33,349 nt of DNA from Holophagae bacterium (GTDB taxonomy: Bacteria > Acidobacteriota > Thermoanaerobaculia > Thermoanaerobaculales > Thermoanaerobaculaceae), in the NCBI GenBank assembly GCA_012516935.1, contig JAAYVZ010000030.1:1-33349 (forward strand), given 5' to 3'. Positions 14,792 to 22,845 of the stretch are shown piece after piece; within the stretch, counting starts at the first letter, position 1, and every line of letters starts with the position of its first letter. The notes below the pieces were generated by a model that saw nothing but the letters and a program-made list of their open reading frames with translations, was not told the origin of the DNA and ran no database searches. The position numbers were made by a program, and so were the translations under genes.

Positions 14792-16336
14792 ATGGGCAGT
14801 GAGGTCGTGGCTGCGGCGCTGGTGGGGCTGCTCCTCGGAGCTCTGGTCGTGTGGCTGGCGGTGCGGACGCGCGCTGCGCAGGCGCGCGCCGAGGAAGTCG
14901 TACGCAGTGCGGCCGCGGTCGCCGGGCTCGAGGAACGCGTCGTAGCTCGTGTCCAAGAGCTCGAGGGCTTACGCAAACGACTCGATGAGGCCGGCCGCGA
15001 GGTCGAGCTGCTGCGGCAACGCGTTTCCAACGAGAGCGAGCGACGCGCCGCGGCCGAGGAACGGGCGCAGCGTCTGGCAGCTGTCGAGGCGGAGCTCGGC
15101 GTGGCGCACGCATCCAACGCCACCCTCCAGGCGCAGCTCGCCGAGCTGGTAGCGCGAGGCGAAACGGAGCGTGCCGCCGCCGCGGAGCAGCGCGCACTGC
15201 TCGCGGAGGCGAGAGCCAAGCTGGCGGACGCCTTCAAAGCGCTCTCGGCCGAGGCGCTGCAGGCCAACAACCAGCAGTTTCTGGACCTTGCCAAGGCGGC
15301 GTTGGGCAGTTTCCAGGCCGAGGCCCGCGGCGAGCTCGAGGGCCGCCAGCAGGCGATCGAGGCGCTGGTGGCGCCGATTCGCGAGTCTTTGGGCCGGGTC
15401 GACGAGCAGATCCAGGCGATGGAGCAGGCCCGCCAGCACGCCTACGGCGCGCTCGGTGCCCAGGTGCAGGCGCTCTCGGCTGGGCAGGAACGGCTGCAGC
15501 ACGAGACCGCGAGCCTCGTCAAGGCGTTGCGGGCGCCGACGGTGCGTGGCCGCTGGGGCGAGATCCAGCTCCGGCGCGTGGTCGAGATTGCCGGGATGCT
15601 CCCGTACTGCGACTTCGTGGAGCAGGAGACCGTCGGCTCCGGCGAGGCGCGTTTGCGGCCGGACCTCGTGGTGCGGCTGGCAGGGGGAAAGGTCGTGGTG
15701 GTCGATGCCAAGGCGCCGCTCAAAGCCTACCTCGATGCCTTCGAGGCGACGAGCGAGGAGGAGCGGAGGCAGCACCTGAAAGACCACGCCCGGCTGGTCC
15801 GCGACCACATGAGCAAGCTCTCGGCCAAGGCGTACTGGGAGCAGTTTTCCGACTCCCCGGAGTTCGTGGTGATGTTCCTCCCCGGCGAGACGTTCTTTTC
15901 CGGTGCACTCGAGCACGATCCCGGGCTGATGGAGGAAGGCGTCGCCCAGCGGGTGCTGCCCGCCTCACCGCTCACGTTGGTGGCGCTGCTGCGGGCCGTG
16001 GCCTATGGCTGGCGGCAGGAGACGATCGCCGCCAGTGCCCGGCAGGTTGCGGCGCTCGGCCAGGAGCTGTACGGAAGGCTGTGCGTCCTCGCCGAGCACT
16101 TCGAGCGCCTCGGCAGGAGTCTCGGTCGGGCCACCGAGGCGTACAACCAAGCGGTGGGCTCACTCGAGACACGCGTCCTCGTGCAAGCCCGCCGCTTTCC
16201 CGAGCTCGGCGCGGGCGGCGCGCCGGAGGCTCTCCCCACCTTGTCTCAGGTCGAGGTCGTACCGCGGTCGCTGCAAGCGACGGACTGGGAACGACAGGGA
16301 GCAGTGGACGTGGAAGAGGGGACAGGGGAGTCCTGA
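14792..16336 (+). CDS. rmuC: DNA recombination protein RmuC homologue
   Basis: The 514-residue protein has one N-terminal membrane helix (about residues 5-25), then a long coiled coil rich in Glu/Ala/Arg/Leu up to about residue 240. The RmuC nuclease-like core follows. Diagnostic blocks are RGRWGEIQLRRVVEIAGML, RPDLVV, VVVDAKAPLKAYLDA and EFVVMFLPGE. The VVVDAK element fits the restriction-endonuclease-like active site proposed for the family. RmuC limits recombination at inverted repeats in E. coli and is usually membrane-tethered. The length is typical. The ATG at 14792 was taken; a GTG two codons earlier is equally possible. It is divergent from yhbY and convergent with the PIG-L deacetylase gene. 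Confidence 0.92.
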   Translation: MGSEVVAAALVGLLLGALVVWLAVRTRAAQARAEEVVRSAAAVAGLEERVVARVQELEGLRKRLDEAGREVELLRQRVSNESERRAAAEERAQRLAAVEAELGVAHASNATLQAQLAELVARGETERAAAAEQRALLAEARAKLADAFKALSAEALQANNQQFLDLAKAALGSFQAEARGELEGRQQAIEALVAPIRESLGRVDEQIQAMEQARQHAYGALGAQVQALSAGQERLQHETASLVKALRAPTVRGRWGEIQLRRVVEIAGMLPYCDFVEQETVGSGEARLRPDLVVRLAGGKVVVVDAKAPLKAYLDAFEATSEEERRQHLKDHARLVRDHMSKLSAKAYWEQFSDSPEFVVMFLPGETFFSGALEHDPGLMEEGVAQRVLPASPLTLVALLRAVAYGWRQETIAASARQVAALGQELYGRLCVLAEHFERLGRSLGRATEAYNQAVGSLETRVLVQARRFPELGAGGAPEALPTLSQVEVVPRSLQATDWERQGAVDVEEGTGES

Positions 16337-16455
16337 CGGCGCCCGGGGGTCGTGTCGGTGGGTGTCGGGACGTCGACGGGGCCGCAGACGGGCGCGGTTT
16401 CTCTGCCACGGTCCTTGCCGGTCCCGCCAGCGGGTGCAGTGGAGCCCGACCCGGC

Positions 16456-17196
16456 TCAGCCCACATTCCAGGGTGCGTTCGATCGAGCGAGTGCCTGCAC
16501 GGTGCTGCGGGCCAGGCGGAGGGTGCGAAACGACTCGGCGGCGGCCAGGCCTTTCGCAGCACCGACCCGGGCGGCCATGCGAGTGAACGCCTCGCGGGTG
16601 TAGGCGGGGTCGAACTGCGAGGCGTGCTCGCAGATGAGGGCGATCTTCTCGTCCAGGACGTCCGAGATGTCGACCCACTTGTCCGGCTCGTCGCTGGGAC
16701 CGAGCCAGATCTCACTCACGACATGGGGCTCGAGCCCCTCGGCGGCGAGCTCGGGAAAGATGCTGTGCTTCTTCACCGCCGGGTAGATCGCGTCGAGGAC
16801 CGCCTGCCCGGCGGCACGGTGGTCGGGGTGGTTGATATACAGGCCGTGCCTGAACCACATGGTCGGGTCGGAGGAGACGACGATGTCGGGGCGCACCTGG
16901 CGCATGACGCGGACGAGGTCTCGTCGCAGCTCCAGCGTCGGCTGTAGCAGGCCGTCCTCGTAGCCAAGGCGAATGACCTCGGCGCCCAGCTGCGCTGCGG
17001 CCCGCGCCTGCTCCTTGGCCCGGCGGGCGACGACCTGCTCGGGCGTGTCGAGCGGGTCGTTGGTACCCTTATCGCCGTCGGTGATCAGCCCGATGACGAT
17101 GCGGTGTCCCTCCTTCGCCCACTTCAGCAAAGTCCCGCCGGCCATCGTCTCGGCGTCGTCCGGGTGCGCGTTCAGGGTCAGGATCGTCATCGCCAT
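16456..17196 (-). CDS. PIG-L/LmbE family deacetylase
   Basis: The 246-residue protein is a zinc-dependent N-deacetylase of the PIG-L/LmbE fold. The metal-binding AHPDDAE motif is at residues 10-16 and the third ligand is in INHPDHRAAG (His about 126). TDGDKGTND and RPDIVVSSDP are family blocks. Relatives remove acetyl groups from GlcNAc conjugates, as in bacillithiol (BshB), mycothiol (MshB) and GPI precursors. No bshA or bshC homologue is in the window, so the substrate is unknown. The longer MAMTIL start at 17196 was kept; an ATG six nucleotides in (17190) is also possible, and no ribosome-binding site clearly decides between them. It is divergent from pspA across 235 bp. Confidence 0.88.
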   Translation of the reverse strand: MAMTILTLNAHPDDAETMAGGTLLKWAKEGHRIVIGLITDGDKGTNDPLDTPEQVVARRAKEQARAAAQLGAEVIRLGYEDGLLQPTLELRRDLVRVMRQVRPDIVVSSDPTMWFRHGLYINHPDHRAAGQAVLDAIYPAVKKHSIFPELAAEGLEPHVVSEIWLGPSDEPDKWVDISDVLDEKIALICEHASQFDPAYTREAFTRMAARVGAAKGLAAAESFRTLRLARSTVQALARSNAPWNVG

Positions 17197-17310
17197 CGTC
17201 CGGAAAGGCTCCCCACTGCCGTGACCAACCGTCCATCACCAGATCCGATTCCCCGAGGTGGCGCAGGTGGGTGGGGAAGGTGGTGGCTTTCGACGCTCGG
17301 CTCCCGTTAA

Positions 17311-17340
17311 TTGACACCCTACGCACGGCGTTGATAGGCT
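17311..17340 (+). promoter_or_regulatory. Candidate promoter for the pspA-led module
   Basis: TTGACA at 17311-17316 is a perfect sigma70 -35 box. TAGGCT at 17335-17340, 18 nt further on, keeps the TA...T positions of a -10 box. The predicted start is about 85 nt before pspA. No sigma54-type GG/GC promoter was seen, unlike the enterobacterial psp operon. Confidence 0.5.
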
Positions 17341-17431
17341 CGCCAGCGTGAACTCCGGTGCCTGGTCGTCGGCGGGTGGGGCCGAAAGAAGGTGCAACCG
17401 CCGGCCGGGTCGCGCGTAGAAAGGACCTACC

Positions 17432-18193
17432 ATGTGGGCACGAATCCGCAACCTCTTCAAGGGCTTCCTGAGCCTGTTCATCTCCGGTCTAGAGCGAGCC
17501 AACCCCAAGGCCTTGATCGAGGCCGAAAAGGAGAACCTGCGCAAGCAGATCGCCCGCTTCAACGATAGCCTGGCGACTCATGCCGGCTTCTGCGAGCGGC
17601 TCATCCGGCAGATCAAGGGCCTCGAAACACAGGAGCGCGAACTGTCCGCCAAAGCAGCGGCCCACCTGAAAGCCGGCAACCGGGCAGTGGCAGGGCAGTA
17701 CGCACTGCAGCTTCGGACCGTGAAGGAGCAGCTCGACGAGAACCGCCGTCAGCTCGAGGCGGCGGAGGCCACGTACAAGAAGCTGGTGCAGTCGCGTGAC
17801 GTCGCGGTGCGAGATGCGCAGGCCAAGATCGAGACGCTCAAGAGGATGCTCAGCGAGACCGAGATGCTCGAGGCGCAGGCCGAGCTTCAGGAGATGGCAC
17901 AGGGCATGATCTCTTCGATCGGTGGGTCGGGCGACACCATCAACCGCATCGAGGAAGCGCTGTCCGAACGCCGGGACAAGGCCGCCGGTCGCGCCCGGGT
18001 GGCGGCATCGTCGATCGACACCTCCAAGGTCGAGGTGTTGGCGGCCGAGCAGGAGGCGCTCGCCGACCAGGCGCTCTCGGAGTTCGCTGCCTCGTATGGG
18101 CTCGAGATGCCGGGGTTGGTGGCGGTGGAGGAGTCGGTGACAACGACGGCACCGCCCAAGGATATGGGGCCGGCTGCCAAGGAAGGGCAGTAG
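17432..18193 (+). CDS. pspA: PspA/IM30 (ESCRT-III-like) family protein
   Basis: The 253-residue protein opens with an amphipathic membrane-binding helix (MWARIRNLFKGFLSLFISGL) followed by ANPKALIEAEKENLRKQIAR. A long coiled-coil hairpin runs to about residue 190 (AAEATYKKLVQSRDVAVRDA, with TEMLEAQAELQEMAQGM). A less structured tail continues DTINRIEEALSERRDKAAGR. PspA/Vipp1 proteins assemble into ESCRT-III-like rods or rings that bind and repair stressed inner membrane. No pspB, pspC or pspF partner is nearby. Instead the next genes encode an ABC system, with only 77 nt between them. AAAGGA lies 8 nt before the ATG. The C-terminal 45 residues are an acidic, Ala/Val/Thr-rich extension beyond the core. 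Confidence 0.88.
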   Translation: MWARIRNLFKGFLSLFISGLERANPKALIEAEKENLRKQIARFNDSLATHAGFCERLIRQIKGLETQERELSAKAAAHLKAGNRAVAGQYALQLRTVKEQLDENRRQLEAAEATYKKLVQSRDVAVRDAQAKIETLKRMLSETEMLEAQAELQEMAQGMISSIGGSGDTINRIEEALSERRDKAAGRARVAASSIDTSKVEVLAAEQEALADQALSEFAASYGLEMPGLVAVEESVTTTAPPKDMGPAAKEGQ

Positions 18194-18231
18194 CCGGGAT
18201 TCGGTTGTCGAGTCCTGTGCGGTAGGCGGGA

Positions 18232-18249
18232 GGCCGGTGAGGGCCGGCC
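18232..18249 (+). promoter_or_regulatory. Intercistronic hairpin between pspA and the substrate-binding gene
   Basis: GGCCGG, loop TGAGGG, CCGGCC forms a 6-bp perfect GC stem 21 nt before the next ATG and just ahead of its AAGGAGGAG site. It could be an attenuator or a processing/stability element that sets different levels of PspA and ABC proteins. Confidence 0.35.
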
Positions 18250-18270
18250 CAGGAGTCTGAAGGAGGAGCC

Positions 18271-20007
18271 ATGGAGCAGCAGAAGGTCGGGATGACCCCA
18301 CTCGGGAAGATCGTCGTCTTTCTCTTCATCATCGGCTGCGTCGGCGGGGCGCTGTACTACTTCCGCGACTTCATCGCGCCTTCAGGCAGCGGCGACAAAC
18401 CGAAGCAAGTGGACATCGGGAAGTTCCAGGCGCAGCAGGGCAGGGTCGAGGCGCCTGACACCAAGGGCATCACCACGGTCAACGAGTACACCTACGTCCC
18501 GGGGGAAAAGCTGCCGCCGGTGAAAGGCGTCTCAGCGTACAAGTGGAGCAGCGAGAAGATCGTGCAGTTCCCGATCAACGTCTGGATCGGCTGGCTGCCG
18601 ATCGTGGCCGCCAACCACGGGTTCGCGCCCAACACCGAGTCGGTGTTTTTCAAGGAGTACGGCTTCAAGGTGAACCTCAAGCTCATCGATGATCCGGTCG
18701 CGGCGCGCGACGCTTTCGCGGCTGGGGACAGCCACATTCTGTGGGGCACCCTCGACATGATGGCGCTGTTCGCCTCCGACCTCATGAAAGACTCCCGCAC
18801 CGCGCCGCGCGTGTTCCAGCAGATCGACTTCTCGGCTGGCGGCGACGGCATCGTCGTGCGCGGCAACATTCACTCGGTCAAGGACCTCAAGGGCAAGGTC
18901 ATCGTCTATGCCCAGAACAGCCCATCGCAGTACTTCATCAACAACCTGCTGCTTTCGGCGGGCATCCAGCCCTCCGAGGTCACGCACAAGTTCACCTCGG
19001 ATGCCTTCGGGGCGGCGACCGCGTTCGTCGCCGACAAGCGCCTCGACGCCTGTGTCTCGTGGGCACCGGACATCTACAACATCCCGGAGAAGGTGAAGGG
19101 CACCCGCATCCTCACGACCACGGCCGATGCCAACAAGCTCATCGCCGACGTGTGGGCGGCGCGCGCCGACTTCGCCAAGGATCACCCGGAGATCATCAAG
19201 GGGCTCGTGGCGGGGATCTTCAAGGGCATGGACATGCTCAAGGACCCGGCCCTCAAGCAGAAGGCGTTCGCGTGGATGGCCGAGGGATACCAGATGCAAC
19301 CCACCGAGGTGGCCGGGATGCAAGACGATGCGCATCCCACCAACTTCCCGGAGAACAAGGACTTCTTCCTCAATCAGTCGAGCCCGACCAACTTCGAGCG
19401 GACATGGAAGAACATCACCTTCGTGTACCGGGAGCTGGGGCTGATCGGCACCCCGGTACGTTTCGACGAGGTGATGGACTTCTCGGTCATCAAGCAGCTC
19501 GACGCCGAGGGAGTGTTCCGCCACCAGCGCGACGAGTCGCGTACCTCGTTCGCCCCGACCTCGTTCTCCCGCGTCTCAGCCGAGGCGCCGATCCTTACCC
19601 AAACCATCCGCATCAACTTCTATCCCAACTCGGCCAACATCTTCGAACCACAGCACGACGAGCTCGGCAACCCGATGCCCAACACGCTGTACGACCCGAA
19701 CGTCACTGCCACGCTCGAGAAGGTGGCACGCCTGGCGGGCCAGTACGAGCGGGCGGTGATCGCCGTCGTCGGCCACGCGGACTCGTCGATGAAGGGCAAG
19801 GGTGCTCGCACCGAGGACGTCAAGCAGCTCTCGCAAGACCGCGCAGCAGCCGTGAAGCAGGCGCTGGTCAAGAAGTTCAACTTCGACCCGAACAAGTTCC
19901 TGGTCGAGGGTAAGGGGTGGGACGTGCCGGCCGATCCGGACGATCCGCTGAATCAGGCGCTCAACCGGCGCGTCGAGATCTCGGTGTATCCGCCGGAGGC
20001 CAGGTAG
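18271..20007 (+). CDS. Membrane-anchored ABC substrate-binding protein fused to an OmpA peptidoglycan-binding domain
   Basis: The 578-residue protein starts with one transmembrane anchor (LGKIVVFLFIIGCVGGALYY, about residues 11-30) without a lipobox or obvious cleavage site. Residues about 85-415 are an NMT1/SsuA/NrtA-like periplasmic binding domain (INVWIGWLPIVAANHGFAP, DAFAAGDSHILWGTLDMMAL, VKDLKGKVIVYAQNSPSQYF, ADKRLDACVSWAPDI). From about 440 an OmpA_C domain follows: INFYPNSANIF, VVGHADSS, SQDRAAAVKQALV and LNRRVEISVYP. These contain the Asp/Arg positions that bind diaminopimelate. Such a fusion would tie the substrate receptor to both inner membrane and cell wall. The strong AAGGAGGAG site precedes the ATG. 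Permease and ATPase genes follow. The ligand is unknown; relatives bind sulfonates, nitrate or thiamine precursors. Confidence 0.85.
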   Translation: MEQQKVGMTPLGKIVVFLFIIGCVGGALYYFRDFIAPSGSGDKPKQVDIGKFQAQQGRVEAPDTKGITTVNEYTYVPGEKLPPVKGVSAYKWSSEKIVQFPINVWIGWLPIVAANHGFAPNTESVFFKEYGFKVNLKLIDDPVAARDAFAAGDSHILWGTLDMMALFASDLMKDSRTAPRVFQQIDFSAGGDGIVVRGNIHSVKDLKGKVIVYAQNSPSQYFINNLLLSAGIQPSEVTHKFTSDAFGAATAFVADKRLDACVSWAPDIYNIPEKVKGTRILTTTADANKLIADVWAARADFAKDHPEIIKGLVAGIFKGMDMLKDPALKQKAFAWMAEGYQMQPTEVAGMQDDAHPTNFPENKDFFLNQSSPTNFERTWKNITFVYRELGLIGTPVRFDEVMDFSVIKQLDAEGVFRHQRDESRTSFAPTSFSRVSAEAPILTQTIRINFYPNSANIFEPQHDELGNPMPNTLYDPNVTATLEKVARLAGQYERAVIAVVGHADSSMKGKGARTEDVKQLSQDRAAAVKQALVKKFNFDPNKFLVEGKGWDVPADPDDPLNQALNRRVEISVYPPEAR

Positions 20008-20084
20008 GACCACCGGCCGCCCATCCGGTCGCTCGTGGTTCGCGGTTGGCTGTAGAGCCGGCAATGAGGGGGAGATAGACGGCG

Positions 20085-20996
20085 ATGGTCGTGGAGACGG
20101 TGAAGCAGGAGGTGGCGCCGACCGGGCAGGAGGCGGGGCCGGAGAAGCCGGTGGTGCCGTCGGCGAAGACCGATTTCCGGCCGGTCCGACCCGGGGGTGT
20201 GCTGCGTATCAGGGAGTCGATTCCGGGCTGGCTGGCGTGGGTGCTGGGGGTGGTGCCGATCCTGGTGCTGTTGCTCGTGTGGTTCGTCGTCACGGCGGGG
20301 AGCGAGGCGGAGAGCCGGATCATCTCGCCGACCATCCTGCCGAGCCCGGTGGAGGTTCTCGAGTCGTTCCCATCGCTGTGGTTCGATCGGGCGCTGGTGC
20401 GCAACCTGGCGGTCTCGTTCGGCCGCGTGCTGCTGGGGTTCGGGCTCGCCGTGGCGACCGTTTTCCCGCTCGGCGTGCTCATGGGTGGGTTCACCAAGAT
20501 CAAGGCGATGTTCAGCCCGCTGGCGGTGTTCGGGGCGTATATCCCGATCCCGACCCTGGTGCCGCTCACGCTCAGCGTCTTCGGCACCGCCGAGCTGCAG
20601 AAGGTGGTCTTCCTTGCGCTGGCGTTCGGGATCTACCTACTGCCGCTCATCGTCCAGGCCGTGGATACGGTCGACGACACCTACCTCAAGACCGCCTACA
20701 CCCTCGGGGCAGGGCGCTGGCAGGCTGTGCAGAAGGTGCTGCTGGCCATTGCCTGGCCGGATATTTTTCAGGCGCTCCGGATGGGGTTCGGGGTGGGGTG
20801 GAGCTACATCCTGTTGGTCGAGATGGTGGACATGTCGAAGGGCATCGGTGGCCTGATCATGATCTCCCAGCGCCGTGGGCCCCGGGAGCACATCTATCTG
20901 GTGCTGGTGTTCATCGTCGCGATCGCCTTTCTCACCGACCGGCTGTGGGGGTGGGTCGGCAAGCAGCTCTTCCCGTATCGGGAGACCAAGCGATGA
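20085..20996 (+). CDS. ABC transporter permease (SsuC/TauC-like)
   Basis: The 303-residue protein has an N-terminal cytoplasmic stretch of about 50 residues rich in Pro, Glu and Val. A first helix follows (LAWVLGVVPILVLLLVWFVV), then a binding-protein-dependent transport domain with about five more helices. The EAA-type loop that contacts the ATPase is DTYLKTAYTLGAGRWQAVQK; the segment VPLTLSVFGTAELQKVVFLA is typical of nitrate/sulfonate/taurine permeases. GGGGGAGA lies upstream of the ATG at 20085. The stop overlaps the ATPase start by 4 nt. It should form a homodimeric channel working with the OmpA-fused binding protein. The long hydrophilic N-terminus is not usual for SsuC and may contact another component such as PspA; that last point is speculation. 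Confidence 0.9.
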   Translation: MVVETVKQEVAPTGQEAGPEKPVVPSAKTDFRPVRPGGVLRIRESIPGWLAWVLGVVPILVLLLVWFVVTAGSEAESRIISPTILPSPVEVLESFPSLWFDRALVRNLAVSFGRVLLGFGLAVATVFPLGVLMGGFTKIKAMFSPLAVFGAYIPIPTLVPLTLSVFGTAELQKVVFLALAFGIYLLPLIVQAVDTVDDTYLKTAYTLGAGRWQAVQKVLLAIAWPDIFQALRMGFGVGWSYILLVEMVDMSKGIGGLIMISQRRGPREHIYLVLVFIVAIAFLTDRLWGWVGKQLFPYRETKR

Positions 20997-21820
20997 GCGC
21001 CCGCGTCCCCATCGTCGAGTTCCGCAACGTCTCCAAGACCTTCAACCCCGGTACACCGCAAGAGTTCACGGCCCTCAAGGACGTCACGTTCTGCATCGAG
21101 GACAAGCCCGACTACGGCGAGTTCATCGCTCTCGTCGGCCCGTCCGGGTGCGGCAAGTCGACGGTCATGAACCTCATCCACGGGTTCTCGGACGTCTTCC
21201 CACCGACGACCGGCGAGGTGCTGGTCAAAGGCGCGGTGCCGACGGGGCCGGGCCGCGACCGAGGCATGATCTTTCAGCGCTACAGCTCGTTCCCGCACCG
21301 CACGACGCTGCACAACGTCACCTTCGGCCTCGAGATCAACCAGCGTGAGCTCGATCTGTCGCGGTCGGCGATGGAGGATTTGGCGGCGCAGTGGCTGGCG
21401 AAAGTCGGGCTCAAGGGCCACGAGCGCAAGTATCCCCACCAGCTTTCGGGCGGGCAGCAGCAGCGGCTGGCGATCGCTCGGACGCTCGTCCTCAAGCCGC
21501 CGATCATCCTCATGGACGAGCCGTTCTCTGCCCTCGACGAGCCTACCCGTTACGAGATGCAACAGCTCATCATGGAGCTGTGGCACGACATCGAGACGAC
21601 CGTGTTCCTCGTCACTCACTCGCTGTCGGAGGCCGTGTTCCTGGGCGATCGGGTGTGGGTGTTCACCCCCGCACCGGGGCGCATCGGCAAGGAGTTCACC
21701 GACATCATCCCGCACACCCGCGGAGCGGACCCGATCAAGGTCCAGGAGTCGTCGCAGTTCAAGCAGGCCGTAGCCGAGGTCACGGAGGTCTTCCGCGCGC
21801 TCGAGTCGTGTAAGGCGTAA
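20993..21820 (+). CDS. ABC transporter ATP-binding protein (SsuB/TauB-like)
   Basis: The 275-residue ATPase has all nucleotide-binding motifs: Walker A GPSGCGKST (about residues 49-57), the Q-loop in MIFQRYSSFPH, the signature LSGGQQQR (about 151-158), Walker B IILMDEPFSALDEPTR and the switch His in VTHSLSEAVFLGDR. The C-terminal residues after HTRGADPIK match importers of the nitrate/sulfonate/taurine class. PGRIGKEFTDIIPHTR resembles the usual region after the switch loop. The ATG at 20993 overlaps the permease stop (ATGA). The next gene begins 2 nt after the stop. The ATPase is intact, so the complex should be an active machine rather than a regulator-only remnant. Confidence 0.93.
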   Translation: MSARVPIVEFRNVSKTFNPGTPQEFTALKDVTFCIEDKPDYGEFIALVGPSGCGKSTVMNLIHGFSDVFPPTTGEVLVKGAVPTGPGRDRGMIFQRYSSFPHRTTLHNVTFGLEINQRELDLSRSAMEDLAAQWLAKVGLKGHERKYPHQLSGGQQQRLAIARTLVLKPPIILMDEPFSALDEPTRYEMQQLIMELWHDIETTVFLVTHSLSEAVFLGDRVWVFTPAPGRIGKEFTDIIPHTRGADPIKVQESSQFKQAVAEVTEVFRALESCKA

Positions 21821-21822
21821 GC

Positions 21823-22740
21823 ATGTCTGAGGAGAACCTGGGTTTCTGGGACTACGTGAAGGCGGCATTCTGGCACAAGCCGCGCGTCGGGTTTCTGGGT
21901 CCCTTGCCGGTCAACGTCATGGCGCTGTTTGCCTGCATGGTGGCGAGCATTGCCACCCAAAACGCCGGGTTTCTGTTCCTTGGCGGCGCCGCGGAGATCG
22001 GCTACCTCACATTCCTGTCCTCGAACCCCTCGTTCCAGAAGCTCGTGCAGGGACTCCGCCTGCTCGCCAAGCAGGAAGGGTGGCAGCAGAAGGTACAGGC
22101 ATCTCTCGTACGCCTGCGCCCCGACTCGATGGAGCGCTACCGACGCCTGTACGACCAGTGTCGTCTCATTCTCGGCATCTCCGACCGGGTCGCCCCCGAC
22201 GACTTGTTCTCGATCCGCGACCTGCGTGCCGGAGGGCTCAACCAGCTCCTGTGGCTGTTCCTGCGCCTGCTGACCTCGTACGAGCTCATCGTCGCCAACC
22301 TGAGCTCGGTCAAACGGACGGAGCTCGAGTCCGAGGTCGAGCGGCTGAAGGAGCGCCTCGCCGTGGCCGAGCCCGAAAGTGCCCTCGCGCGCTCGTTGCA
22401 GGGCATCCTCGACATCCAGAGCAAACGGCTGGAAAACCTCAGCCGAGCCCAGTCGAGCCTCGAGGTCATCGACGCCGAGCTCGAGCGCATCGAGCAGCAG
22501 GTCCAGCTCATCCGCGAGGAGGCGGCGGTGACCACGAGCCCCGATGCCCTCTCGAGCCGCCTCGACGCCGTCACCGCCACGCTCAGCGAGACCTCCCGCT
22601 GGATGGACCAGCACGCCGAGTTCTTCGGCAGCATCATCGGCGAGGATGACGTCATGGGTGGGGCGGTGCTGACCGGGCTCCCCGAGCCGCCCTCGACACC
22701 CAAGCCGCCGCCGCCCCCGCGCCAGAAGCAGCGGCAGTAG
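21823..22740 (+). CDS. Membrane/coiled-coil protein of unknown family, last gene of the PspA-ABC module
   Basis: The 305-residue protein is not a family I recognise. A short cytoplasmic start (MSEENLGFWDYVKAAFWHKP) leads to two close hydrophobic segments (VNVMALFACMVASIA and AGFLFLGGAAEIGYLTFLSS, about residues 30-66). A helical region with a further hydrophobic stretch (LNQLLWLFLRLLTSYELIV) follows. A strong heptad coiled coil runs from about 155 to 235 (LESEVERLKERLAVAE, EVIDAELERIEQQVQLIREE). The C-terminus is Pro-rich and basic (PPSTPKPPPPPRQKQRQ). It starts 2 nt after the ATPase stop, so it must be co-translated. The coiled coil could pair with PspA, itself a coiled-coil protein; this is inference from topology and context only. 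Confidence 0.75.
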   Translation: MSEENLGFWDYVKAAFWHKPRVGFLGPLPVNVMALFACMVASIATQNAGFLFLGGAAEIGYLTFLSSNPSFQKLVQGLRLLAKQEGWQQKVQASLVRLRPDSMERYRRLYDQCRLILGISDRVAPDDLFSIRDLRAGGLNQLLWLFLRLLTSYELIVANLSSVKRTELESEVERLKERLAVAEPESALARSLQGILDIQSKRLENLSRAQSSLEVIDAELERIEQQVQLIREEAAVTTSPDALSSRLDAVTATLSETSRWMDQHAEFFGSIIGEDDVMGGAVLTGLPEPPSTPKPPPPPRQKQRQ

Positions 22741-22822
22741 GCCGAGCTCGCCACCGGCGCCGACGGTTCGCACGGCCTCGGCTCGCTCCACGGACCGCCT
22801 TCGCAGGACGTGGTGCAGCTCG

Positions 22823-22845
22823 AGCTCACGTGGTACCTGTGAGCT
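22823..22845. terminator. Hairpin between convergent genes, candidate bidirectional terminator
   Basis: AGCTCAC (22823-22829) and GTGAGCT (22839-22845) form a 7-bp perfect stem around a 9-nt loop, overlapping the stop codon of the minus-strand gene. The 103-bp gap lies between the end of the ABC module and the YD/IPTL gene. There is no U-tract. Confidence 0.4.
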
